This document shows, piece by piece, positions 1 to 7,951 of a DNA stretch of 17,223 nt. How positions within the stretch are numbered: the first letter of the stretch is position 1; each line of letters begins with the position of its first letter. Under the pieces are notes generated by a model, which worked only from the letters and a program-made list of their open reading frames with translations, did not search any database and was not told the DNA's origin. The DNA comes from Amoebophrya sp. AT5.2. Taxonomy: Eukaryota; Sar; Dinophyceae; Syndiniales; Amoebophryaceae. The stretch lies in assembly GCA_005223375.1 (NCBI GenBank), contig RXOD01004914.1, forward strand, positions 1 through 17,223, written 5' to 3'. Made by a program: the position numbers and the translations under genes.

Positions 1-14
1 AGAACGCGGCGCCG

Positions 15-57
15 GTCTTGAGTGGTCTGGTATTTTGTCTTGTATTTCGTCTCGTAT
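15..57 (+). repeat. Dispersed pyrimidine-rich repeat, copy 1
   Basis: This T/C-rich stretch matches 5403-5447 almost throughout. The core TTTTGTCTTGTA followed by TT and GTCTCGTAT (33-57) is the same as 5423-5447 apart from two substitutions in 25 bases, and the flank to the left aligns with small gaps. It lies about 140 bases before the ATG of the SET-domain gene. The second copy lies about 225 bases before the ATG at 5672. A shared promoter or 5' UTR element, or a fragment of a dispersed repeat, would both fit. Confidence 0.55.
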
Positions 58-198
58 TCGCTCTCGGCAATAGGCGAATCATCTATCTGGCAGAACTATC
101 GCCAAAAATGGGTTTTTTACCCCTCTAAGCAGAGCTGTGAAACAGAAGGGGACGGAGGAAGCCGTTGGGAACGTGGGGCCGTTGGGGAAGATCTCGTG

Positions 199-1596
199 AT
201 GTGTGACGTTCGGTTGCCCCTGGAGAATTTCGACCGCTCTTTTCCGATGGAAAACGTGCGCGCGGAATGGGCGAGCGATTTCCTAGATTTTGAAAATTTG
301 CAGTGGGTTCGGGTGGCGGAGAGTGACAGCGACAGCGGCGCCGACGGTCAAAAACATAAGTCTTTGAGAGGAAACGCGTTTCACTACCACGATTTCCAAC
401 TTGTGCGGATCGTGGTGGGGACGGGCCCCACTCTGTTCCCGCTCGCTTTGTTTTCTCCATTGGTCCGCCGGTATGCGGGCTACCTTGCGGAACTGATTCA
501 GTACGCGGAAAACGGTCTCTGGGTCGTTCGGCTACGGTCCGACGTCGCGGGGAATCGCCTCACTGACATGCCGGGGAATCGCCTCACCGGCAGCTTTCTG
601 CAACTGCTGCTTCCCGCTTCCGCGCTGCAAGTCGTGACCCCCCTGCGCGAAATTCTGTCCCCTCTTCGCTCCCTCTTTGGCAAAAATCATCTTCTGGGGA
701 CACTCGTTGGCGACGGCCTCGCGGCCGTGGAAAAGCTCGTGGAGGTCCGGTGGACTGTGTGGCGCAGTCGCGGTCTTTTTGCGCTTGCCGACATCGCTGC
801 GGGAAGCGAAATCTTTTCAGAGTTTGCCGTGCTGTGGCAGGAGGATGACCGCCAATCTGTCACCGTGTATGTCCCCGGCTGTGCCGAAACTTTTCCCGTA
901 CCGAAGGCGCCGCAGGAAATGCTGACGGCCGCGCGCATCTTGCAACTCGCGCTAGAAAAAAACTGCTACCGCATGTCCGGGCTCAGCAGCGCGGGGCATC
1001 CGACGTCTTTGCGCCACAGTGTCGTCCAGCGGAACTGTTGGACCCTGTCGGGGGCGAGCTGCGAGAAAGTCCCTCGAAAAACGATTTTTGCGGAATCATC
1101 GAGCGAACGCCCTACCGAGAAAATGGCTCTGTTTCTGTTGGGAAGCATGATGAACCATTGCTGCGAAAGTTTCAACGCGGATCCGACATTCGCGATGGTT
1201 CGCGAGCCAGACGGGACGGTGCAGCCGGTGATGACGCTGATTGCCAGACCGGGTTTTCCCACCATCAAGAAAGGCGACGAAATTTTGGTGCGGTATCATC
1301 ATGACAAACAGACTCTGTCACAGATTCTGTGCGAAGAGTGCAAATGCATGGACTGTCGCGCTTGCGAAACTGGAGGTGGCCGTCGTGATGAAAGTGCGTG
1401 TAGTGCAAGCGGCGGGGTGGGCAGTGCGGCTCCTGGCGGTTCTGGATCAGCATCTTCGTCCATATCCATGATTGCAGCAGGAGGATTCGGGCCCGCACCC
1501 GCGCCCAGCATCAGCACAAGCGGAACCGGAAGCGCGCTGCGTAAGCGCCAGGGAGCAGGAAAAAAAAAAACATTGAAAGGTCTTGGTTCTTGTTGA
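199..1596 (+). CDS. SET-domain protein, probable protein lysine methyltransferase
   Basis: SET enzymes transfer methyl groups from S-adenosylmethionine to lysines on histones or other proteins. Numbering from the ATG at 199 (465 aa), the SET domain opens at about residue 191 with RGLFALADIAAGSEIF. It continues to the cofactor-binding NHxC motif, here NHCC (319-322), and the GDEILVRY motif (359-366), whose tyrosine is the likely catalytic residue. About 100 residues between opening and NHCC form a variable insert. A cysteine cluster, CEECKCMDCRAC (378-389), resembles a post-SET zinc site. The tail is Gly/Ser/Ala-rich and ends lysine-rich. The N-terminal 190 residues are not recognised. The frame is open back to a TGA at 19-21 but has no earlier ATG, so 199 is chosen; an upstream exon cannot be excluded. 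A short direct repeat (GGGGAATCGCCTCAC, near 549 and 573) duplicates GNRLT. The family is clear; substrate and SET subclass are unknown. Confidence 0.82.
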   Translation: MCDVRLPLENFDRSFPMENVRAEWASDFLDFENLQWVRVAESDSDSGADGQKHKSLRGNAFHYHDFQLVRIVVGTGPTLFPLALFSPLVRRYAGYLAELIQYAENGLWVVRLRSDVAGNRLTDMPGNRLTGSFLQLLLPASALQVVTPLREILSPLRSLFGKNHLLGTLVGDGLAAVEKLVEVRWTVWRSRGLFALADIAAGSEIFSEFAVLWQEDDRQSVTVYVPGCAETFPVPKAPQEMLTAARILQLALEKNCYRMSGLSSAGHPTSLRHSVVQRNCWTLSGASCEKVPRKTIFAESSSERPTEKMALFLLGSMMNHCCESFNADPTFAMVREPDGTVQPVMTLIARPGFPTIKKGDEILVRYHHDKQTLSQILCEECKCMDCRACETGGGRRDESACSASGGVGSAAPGGSGSASSSISMIAAGGFGPAPAPSISTSGTGSALRKRQGAGKKKTLKGLGSC

Positions 1597-1834
1597 AGAA
1601 GTGGCTGCGTAATCATGCCGCCGCCAGGTCGTGGAAAGATCTCTGTCTAGGTACTTAGATGAGTCTGAGGCTTCTCCAGCCTTGGCGGCCTCACTCATCA
1701 CTTTAGTTCTGCAAATTTTTGTTGCCATTTGTACCACGGAAATTGTTAAATTTGAATTTACGGGACCCACTTCGCAGCTTGCAAAAGGTACCAAAGTACT
1801 TTTTGCGTTTGCGAGCCCGAGCAAAAAGAGTATA

Positions 1835-1859
1835 ATCGGGGCAAGTAAGTCGCCCCGAT
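1835..1859. other. Perfect 8-bp hairpin
   Basis: ATCGGGGC at 1835-1842 pairs perfectly with GCCCCGAT at 1852-1859 around a 9-nt loop. It lies about 240 bases after the SET-gene stop codon, so it could be in that transcript's 3' end. No T-run follows. Its function is unknown. Confidence 0.4.
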
Positions 1860-2274
1860 AGACATAGATTCCCGGTACTTTCTTAGATGTAGCGACGAAA
1901 ACATACTTGTGATAGATAGCCGTGGCCGCTATGGCTTTGCGGCCCGCCTGATCATTTTGCTTCGAATTGGATTTTAAGCTCCGATGTGCATTGTTTCTAA
2001 ACAAGTGTACGCATCATCTTGCACCTTGTCACGTTTTTCAGTACGTATAATAACGTGAGGTAGCGTAGGTACTCCCATGGCATTGATTTGCTTCGACGGA
2101 GGAGATCGGGGAGACAACAAGAACTGCAACAGCAACTGGATTCAATAAAACTGCGCTGGCTCATTGATTGTGCATGATCAGGAGTTGGTGCACCGACTGG
2201 CCAGTGTCTCGTAAGCGACGAGTTGAATCTATCCTCGTTGACAGCAGTTTTTCACGAACTACACACGAAACTCT

Positions 2275-2499
2275 TCAAGAGTCGGCTTCGATGAATTGAA
2301 ATTCTTTATTGCTCAGCTTTGCTGGCCGCAGCACCGCTTCATATTTTGATAGGTAACCGATGAGTTTGAGTTCGAGTTCGTCTGAAGGTGAAAGTGCACG
2401 CATGCCGCTCTGATTCCTCGTACCGATGCGGAGATATTTTTCGAACAATTTGACGAACTCTTTCGCGTGTTTGTGCGGTAGCAGTGAATTCTTCGGCAT
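2275..2499 (-). CDS. Doubtful small hypothetical protein
   Basis: This minus-strand frame has an ATG (2497-2499) and a TGA stop (2275-2277) and would encode 74 residues. The composition is protein-like: charged and amphipathic, with KHAKEFVKLFEKYLRIG near the N-terminus, SDELELKLIGYLSKYEAVL in the middle and an acidic end. The open frame extends further upstream, but that part is low-complexity Pro/Ser/Thr and looks non-coding. Codon use is less G/C-rich at third positions than in the neighbours. It would be the only minus-strand gene in the window. No family is recognised. It could be a chance frame, a last exon or a relic. Confidence 0.3.
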   Translation of the reverse strand: MPKNSLLPHKHAKEFVKLFEKYLRIGTRNQSGMRALSPSDELELKLIGYLSKYEAVLRPAKLSNKEFQFIEADS

Positions 2500-3455
2500 G
2501 TATAATATCCAAATTTGGTGGGGGTGGCGCTGTGGGTCTGGCGCCGTACTTGAGCCACGCAAGAGCGTCGCTCTGGTGGGTGGTAAAGGCAAACGGGTTC
2601 GGGCTGCTGAAGGAGCTGCTGAAGGAGTCGGCTGCTGAAGCAGCGGGGGGAGCGAGTGCGCGTACGAGACGGGCCGCAAACTATAACTACTCCAACTGAA
2701 GATATAACGCTCAAAACACCACAACGACGCCGAGGCAGGTCCTGTCGGCGCTACAGAAAGTCGTGGGCCTTCGCTGTAGCGATTGAGGAAGGAGGCCAGG
2801 AAGAGTCTCCCACCGCAGTGCTCCCGTAAGTGTTTTCTTCATTCCTTCCTCGTGGGAGCATTGTACTCGGCGACTGCCGCAGCTGTGTTGGTGCCAGTGC
2901 CTCTGGTGTTGCGCCACAGTTCCATCTTGAAAGTTGTTGGGGTTTCCTCGAAGGAGAAGGGCAAGGAGTACATGCATCAATCGCGCCACGTCACGACATA
3001 TTCATCGGTCATCTTCTGTCACGGTATCTCTCGCAGCCGGTGCTTTGTCTTCCGATGTATTCATCATTTTTTTAATAATGGAGACACAAAGTGGAAGATG
3101 TGTTCGTGCCCGCCTGCCCGGAGGAATTTCGTTCGTTCGCTAGTGCAGACTTCGTGGTGAGAAAATTCCAATATTTCGTTGACCCTGAGCGGAAGATGAT
3201 GGGAGAGCGCATGGGCAGATCTGAATCTGTTGTGAGGGTCTTCTCGGGAGTGGGAGTAAAAGTATAAGTGTGGGATTCGCGTTTCAGACACGTTATCGCT
3301 CGACCTATCGCAATGTTCACACTCACTCTGTGCCTCGATGAATCATCACAGGATCACCCCTATATGATAGGTATTTCCAATAATTTCGTCCCATCGATTT
3401 CGATCCGAATCCCCTGTCAGAAGTTGTAACTATACTTCAGTAGTAAAATAAAAAT

Positions 3456-4294
3456 ATGCCCCCGCCGCCGCCGACGAAGGATGCGCGGGCGGGCATCACG
3501 ACCGTGGTGGAGGTGGAATGCTGGAAGCAGCGGCTGAAATCCGAGAACCTCGTTACTCAGGACGCGCTCACCCGCGACATGGCCCGCGCCGGCGACCTCA
3601 ACCGAAAAAACGACCTGCTCTATTACTACAAGGACAAGGACGAGCCGCCGAGACCCTTCCTGCAGTTCTCGCTGGACAAGGTATTTTTACTGAAGTTTTT
3701 GTATTGCGGCTGTGCTGGTGGGTCGTCAGAAGACATCAGTATGTCTAGTAGTGTACCAATGGCACATTGAAAACCTCCGACGGGGGGTTCGACTTCGACA
3801 CGAAGGCGGAGGACGACATTGAAAACCCCCGACGACGAGGTGAGATGTCGAATTTCGTGCCGGGGGGCCCTCCTGGATATGGTTCGCGCTGGATCGCAGG
3901 AGCTGAAGGGGGTCGGGGTCCTCCGTGGTGGGTGCAGTTTCGCACCTCGCTACCAGTGGGCAACTACAGGACGAGAACCCGTGGCTGCTGGGTCGTCAGT
4001 AGCTCAGAGTCACAGTCGAAGATCTCTACGTGATTTTTACAGTACACAAGTAAATCTAATAAATTGGCTATTTCTAACGGCCCGCAACAGCTCCGTTCCG
4101 ACGCGGGGTTCGACACGAAGGCCAAGGACGACACGATGTACCCCGAGTATGCGCGCCACAAGGAGGGCCTCAAATCCAGTAGGCCCGTGCGCACGAGCCA
4201 GGCCTACGGCTGGTACGCGCCGTTGGACCAGCCCAAATACGGCTTCAACCGCACCAACGGACTCGACTCCTTCATGGACAACAGCCACCTGTGA
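3456..4294 (+). CDS. Small two-exon protein, possibly axonemal (CFAP144/FAM183-like)
   Basis: Exon 1 is 3456-3680 and exon 2 is 4091-4294. They are joined in phase 0 across a 410-base GT-AG intron, giving 142 residues. The splice is supported by the frame and by a smooth junction, FSLDK then LRSDAGFD. The N-terminus is proline-rich (MPPPPPTKD), followed by a charged helical stretch and a YYYKDKDEPPRP segment. The C-terminus reads RTSQAYGWYAPLDQPKYGF and then an FMD near the end. Length and the P..T..Q..GW...PL pattern recall the small CFAP144/FAM183 axonemal proteins, which sit inside or near ciliary microtubules. That resemblance is from memory and not decisive, so no symbol is given. Third positions are strongly G/C. 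The ATG follows an A-rich leader. The intron contains a second copy of the exon 2 start. Confidence 0.8.
3764..3836 (+). other. Duplicated exon start inside the intron, possible alternative exon
   Basis: Positions 3776-3817 repeat the start of exon 2 (4097-4132), with a 6-base insertion that doubles TTCGAC. The copy reads SDGGFDFDTKAEDD against SDAGFDTKAKDD in the real exon. It ends near a good donor-like sequence (CGACGAG then GTGAGA). It is flanked by 19-base near-identical direct repeats, ACATTGAAAACCTCCGACG at 3764-3782 and the same with one change at 3816-3834. It could be a mutually exclusive exon or a decaying duplicate. Confidence 0.6.
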
Positions 4295-5147
4295 AGAAGG
4301 AACCTGTGTATCATTTGTGTATCTGTAGCAACAGGAGATCATACAGAAGGCCGAGAGGCGGTGAGGACTAGGGAGGGGAGGATCTCCAGAACCAGAACGA
4401 CCTTTACTTGGGGGCACTGTGGTATATAGTGGATTTACCTCCTGATAATCCTCTCTGTCTCTCTCTCTCTCTCCTGATAATTCAATCGACATCAGAAGCA
4501 ATTAATAGATGTGTTGAGTAGAGTGATTGTTGTGGCCATCCCGGGACGCAAGCGAATTCGTGCATTTACGCCGAGATGGATTTTGCTGTTTGGACTTTAA
4601 CCCGTTGACGGATCGACGAATCAATTTAACCGTTATGCGGTCACGCGGTTTATTTGCGGGCCGACCAAGTTCAGGGGTTTCTTGCAACTAATAGTGGCGT
4701 TGCGGCTATTCATCGCACGTGGTCGAAGTGTGAAGCCATGAGGCCATTGAGCTGCCTAGAAACAGGCTGTTGTTCTTCGTGGTATTGCCGGGACAGCGTC
4801 GAACTCGCGGGCCTTTTTTGGTGAGGGGGCGGGGTGAAAATTGCGCGGGATGGGGGGATCGATCTTGATCAGGAGTAGAATTTCTTGACGCTCAAGGTCA
4901 TCACCATCAGTTATACTAGACTTGCGTAAACAGATTTTAAACCCTTGGGCCCACAACGAGATGATCGTAGTCCAGTTTCTAAACAACATAGGTACAGTAC
5001 TCGCTGTCGCCCTCGCAGCACTTCTTCCGAACTTTCCGCATCGCCATCGCTTTAATATGTAGCTTCAGACATTAATATTTTGCACGGAAGCAGCTAGTAC
5101 TCCTACTCGCCATCGAGAGATAGCAAGAGATAGCAAGAGGAGACACG
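4295..5147. other. Spacer with a TC-rich microsatellite
   Basis: No coding frame is supported. A pyrimidine run of TC repeats (4450-4470) is bracketed by two exact copies of CTCCTGATAAT (4439-4449 and 4471-4481). Just before the next gene the unit AGAGATAGCA is repeated in tandem (about 5115-5136). Open frames in this stretch are short and lack coding character. Confidence 0.55.
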
Positions 5148-5324
5148 ATGGCCTGCCCGGAGGACTACATTCGTGCGGACTACAAGCACGCCCCCGTCGC
5201 CAAGTACCCGCGGCGGCACGCGTTTTTCGCCCACGTGACCAAGAGCTGCTACCAATCCTCGTACCGCAACGACATCGGGAGCTTCTTCAACCTGGACGAA
5301 CAGCTGCTCAAGACGAAGAATTAA
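5148..5324 (+). CDS. Small hypothetical protein, 58 aa
   Basis: ATG at 5148, stop TAA at 5322-5324. Nearly all third positions are G or C, matching the confident genes, which argues that this is coding despite its size. The protein is rich in aromatic and basic residues: it starts MACPEDYIRADYKHAPVAKY, has SCYQSSYRNDIGSFF in the middle and ends LKTKN. There is no signal peptide or membrane segment. The tyrosine-rich, motif-poor character is common in small microtubule-associated proteins, and it lies next to the possibly axonemal gene at 3456, but no family is recognised. It might be one exon of a longer gene, since no donor site was found before the stop. Function unknown. Confidence 0.65.
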   Translation: MACPEDYIRADYKHAPVAKYPRRHAFFAHVTKSCYQSSYRNDIGSFFNLDEQLLKTKN

Positions 5325-5342
5325 GCCGAAAGGAAGAGATGC

Positions 5343-5682
5343 GATGCAGAAGCGCGCGTAGTTCGTCTGGTATGATGATTTTTGCACGGGGTGGGTTGTG
5401 CCGTCTTGTGTTTGGTCTCGTCTTTTGTCTTGTAGTTGGTCTCGTATCTCGTCCCATTCGATGCCTCTACTGCTGCTAGGGAGGAAGCATAGGTTGCCAC
5501 CGGACAAAGCGACAGCCAGGAGGCGCCAGGAATCAGTCCGCGGATCGTGCTGCGTGGTCTCTCCTGAAGATATTTTCTCTTGTACATTTCGTTTCGTAGT
5601 GCGACTCTCCACAGCACCCTCCCTCCGCGCCCTTCCGCAGATCAGATCTCACCCTCTTCTAAACAAAGCTGATGCAGAAGCG
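5343..5682 (+). repeat. 12-base direct repeat around an ATG
   Basis: GATGCAGAAGCG occurs at 5343-5354 and again at 5671-5682, where it forms the start of the next gene (MQKR). The upstream copy would encode MQKRA and then meets a TAG. The interval between holds copy 2 of the dispersed pyrimidine-rich repeat. A partial duplication of the gene start, or an insertion with duplicated ends, would explain it; chance is possible at this length. Confidence 0.35.
5403..5447 (+). repeat. Dispersed pyrimidine-rich repeat, copy 2
   Basis: Second copy of the element at 15-57, in the same orientation. The right-hand 25 bases (5423-5447) differ at two positions. It lies between the small gene ending at 5324 and the gene starting at 5672, so it is upstream of a coding start as copy 1 is. 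Confidence 0.55.
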
Positions 5683-5896
5683 GGCCGAGAAGTGGACGAG
5701 CACGGCTCCGGGCGGGTCCTCCGCGGCCGCGCACCTGGCGCGGGAGGCGGCGGCGCTGGCCGACCAGAACGTGCTCGACCAGTTCGCGGTGAAGTACACG
5801 GGGCCCGACAAAAAGCTCCGGAACTCGCGCTCGGAACCAAGGCTCACGTCGGAGTACCGAGACAAGCTGCGAGGACGGCAGCACGGGTTCTCGTAG
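5672..5896 (+). CDS. Small hypothetical protein, 74 aa
   Basis: ATG at 5672, stop TAG at 5894-5896. Third positions are overwhelmingly G or C, which strongly supports coding. The N-terminal half is alanine-rich and probably helical (SSAAAHLAREAAALADQNVL). The C-terminal half is basic: KYTGPDKKLRNSRSEPRLTS, then EYRDKLRGRQHGFS. There is no membrane segment or signal peptide. The ATG sits 3 bases after an acceptor-like AACAAAG, so a 5' exon or leader splice is possible. It is the third of three short + strand genes with similar base composition. No family is recognised; a cytoskeletal or structural role is only a guess from composition and neighbours. Confidence 0.68.
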   Translation: MQKRAEKWTSTAPGGSSAAAHLAREAAALADQNVLDQFAVKYTGPDKKLRNSRSEPRLTSEYRDKLRGRQHGFS

Positions 5897-6592
5897 CCGC
5901 GATCGAGATGCGATTGATTCTCGCGATCGGAGGGCGACACAGCGAGACAGCCTACTGAATCTAGACTGAATTGGATTTCTGAATGAATTTTTGGGGTTTG
6001 TTGTTTGTAGTACTGCTGGCAGATCGCATTCGCAATGGGAGTGCTGGGTATAGCTAAGTACAATAGATCTTGATGATGGACGAACTCGGCGGAGGAGTGC
6101 TCATTTTTTTGCGCGGTGAAATTTTGAGATACCGAAAATATTTAGGCCGTGTATAATGGATACTGTACCGTATTTTTTGGAATGTACTGCCGGAACGTCA
6201 AGCATCGGATCTCTGTGGTGCTCGGGTAGATGTTGTGAAGGATCCATTTCTGCTGGTAACCAATTTAACAGCTGCACGGATAAATGGGACCGGCAGATGA
6301 AAATCATCGCCGCTTCTTGTTCGCAAATCCAAATGCATTTTGCAGAGCTTCGTGGCTCCCGGATCTTTGCGGATCTTGTTGACAAATGTATGATCCTGGT
6401 TAGAGAGTTAGCAATTTTAGCATCGGAATCCTTCACGAAATCTTGGTCAAACCACAGAAGCTGACTGGACAGCAGGTCTCTACTCTAAACGCTGAATTCA
6501 TTGAACTAAAGGAAGCAAGTGTGAATTCTAATTCGCCGCTATTACTGATTGCATAGTGAGCTTCCTTTCATTTACAGTGCATTGAGCCGGAA
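5897..6592. other. Spacer with weak coding-like stretches
   Basis: Between the 74-aa gene and the RRM gene there is no confident gene. A 102-codon frame starts with ATG at 6156, and another frame, open from about 6413 to a TAG near 6556, reads like protein (ILVKPQKLTGQQVSTLNAEF). The two are out of register, lack G/C-rich third positions, and no splice joins them cleanly. They may be relics or chance. CATTTACAG at about 6571-6579 resembles a splice acceptor 14 bases before the RRM gene's ATG. Confidence 0.5.
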
Positions 6593-7951
6593 ATGTCAGC
6601 GGCTGCGACCACGGCGACAAAGACAAAAACGAGTGGGAAGACGGAGCGGCCGCGCGATCACGATGGGCCCCAACTCAAAAAGCGGAAGAAGGATGCAGAG
6701 CGTGCCGAGCAAACAATTTCCGCTCTGACACCCGCGGCCCCGGTCAAGTCCAACAAGCAGATTGCGTTTGTGGGCAACCTCGCTTTCGACTGCACCGAAC
6801 AGCAGCTGCGCGGCTTCTTCGCGAATTGCCGGATTCAAGGCGTGAGGCTGCTGACCGACGCGAAGACAAAGGACTTCAAGGGCTGCGGCTTCGTCGAGTT
6901 CGCCTCGGGCGAAGACCTCCAGAAGGCGCTGTGCTATCACAACCGGAAGCTGAACACGCGCAAGGTGCGCGTGGAACTGCCGGCGGTTGGTAGCAGCAAG
7001 GAGAAAAAAGAGGCGACGATGAAGGAGAGGAAAAAGGAGCTCACGAGGGAGCGCAGGGAAGCCTGGGAAACCAGAAAAAAGGGCGCAGAGAAAATGGGGA
7101 ACGAAGGGGAGGAGGGTGCAGCGACGAAAGCTTCATCTTCAAAGCGTAAGAGCGCTAAGGCGAAGAAGAAGAAGAGCAGCAAAGCGTCCAAGGCGGGCGA
7201 AAGCGACGGGCACGCGCCGTCGCAGCCGAAAAAGGAGATCCTCACGTACGAGCATGACCCAGCCGAGTTAGAGCGGCTGAAGAAGAAGTTTCGCCTGAAT
7301 GAGGACGGTGCGTACTATTTGCGGCGACAGGAGGGTTGGGTCCTTCAGAAGATCGACCAGTTTTGCCGCATTCCGGACCAGAGTATCCGGGACCCCACGG
7401 GCTGGATGATCAAGTTCGCGAACCAACTGAAAAGGGAGGAAGAGGAACAGCATGTCCAAAGACTGCACCCCGTGTTCAGCGTTCGGGAGGAGGAGGTCGC
7501 GTTCGCGGAGGAGGAGGTGAAGTTCGCGGAGGAGTTGGATCTGGGGCAGGCAAGAAGTGATGACGACGCCGCGGCGGTGCTCCCCGCCGACATATTGTCC
7601 GACGATGAACTAGTAGATGGAGTTGCTGCTAACGGCGAGGCGGACGCGGAGGACGACGAGGAAGCTGGTGGGTTTGGGTGTGGGTTTGGGTCTGGAGGGG
7701 GAAAGAGCGGCTCGCGGTCTGGGGAAGAAGAAAACGCTGGCCTCAGTTTCGTGGAAGCCGGCAGTTCTGTGGAGGTGGGAGGGGAAAGTAGGGGAAAAGC
7801 CGGAAAAAAGGGGTTCTCGTCCGTCCTCGATCGCATCGAGCAGTCGAATAGAAAACAAAAACAGCTGGCGCGGGAGCCACTTCGAAAAAACATCAAACCG
7901 GGGAAAAGCAGAGTAGCAAAACCACGTATGAGGGCAACAAAACAAAAGTGA
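6593..7951 (+). CDS. Single-RRM, lysine-rich RNA-binding protein, probably nucleolar
   Basis: Intronless, 452 aa. One RNA-recognition motif spans about residues 55-131, with RNP2 IAFVGNL (57-63) and RNP1 KGCGFVEF (96-103), the aromatic positions that stack on RNA bases being present. Before it is a basic segment (LKKRKKDAERAEQ). After it are lysine/arginine helices and a nuclear-localisation-like run (SSSKRKSAKAKKKKSSK, about 181-197). A compact block at about 215-280 (YEHDPAELERLKKKFRL, then YYLRRQEGWVLQKIDQFCR) looks like a folded domain I do not recognise. An acidic/glycine-rich linker follows, and the last 45 residues are strongly basic (EQSNRKQKQLAREPLRKNIK), as in ribosome-biogenesis proteins. 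It resembles the RBM34/Nop12 class in architecture but has one RRM only, so no symbol is given. A role in rRNA processing is inferred. Confidence 0.85.
   Translation: MSAAATTATKTKTSGKTERPRDHDGPQLKKRKKDAERAEQTISALTPAAPVKSNKQIAFVGNLAFDCTEQQLRGFFANCRIQGVRLLTDAKTKDFKGCGFVEFASGEDLQKALCYHNRKLNTRKVRVELPAVGSSKEKKEATMKERKKELTRERREAWETRKKGAEKMGNEGEEGAATKASSSKRKSAKAKKKKSSKASKAGESDGHAPSQPKKEILTYEHDPAELERLKKKFRLNEDGAYYLRRQEGWVLQKIDQFCRIPDQSIRDPTGWMIKFANQLKREEEEQHVQRLHPVFSVREEEVAFAEEEVKFAEELDLGQARSDDDAAAVLPADILSDDELVDGVAANGEADAEDDEEAGGFGCGFGSGGGKSGSRSGEEENAGLSFVEAGSSVEVGGESRGKAGKKGFSSVLDRIEQSNRKQKQLAREPLRKNIKPGKSRVAKPRMRATKQK

Larger units (their letters stand above)
1597..3455. other. Gene-poor spacer
   Basis: About 1.9 kb separates the SET gene from the next gene. 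Open frames here are short, lack ATG starts or overlap on both strands, and do not show the G/C-rich third positions of the genuine genes. It contains a hairpin (1835-1859), an AATAAA-like sequence near 2142, and one minus-strand frame listed separately. No RNA gene or transposon was recognised. Confidence 0.6.

Noticed and set aside
1447..2004. 185-codon minus-strand frame
   Set aside because: It has no ATG at its start, and a large part is antisense to the Gly/Ser-rich tail of the SET gene. The remainder overlaps a + strand frame of equal quality.
2783..3160. 125-codon + strand frame with a hydrophobic stretch resembling a signal peptide
   Set aside because: No ATG at its start, no coding bias, and overlaps other open frames of similar length.
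6156..6464. 102-codon + strand frame with ATG, followed by another protein-like frame to about 6558
   Set aside because: Codon use differs from the confident genes, the two frames do not join by any reasonable splice, and no family is recognisable. Kept only as a note in the spacer entry.
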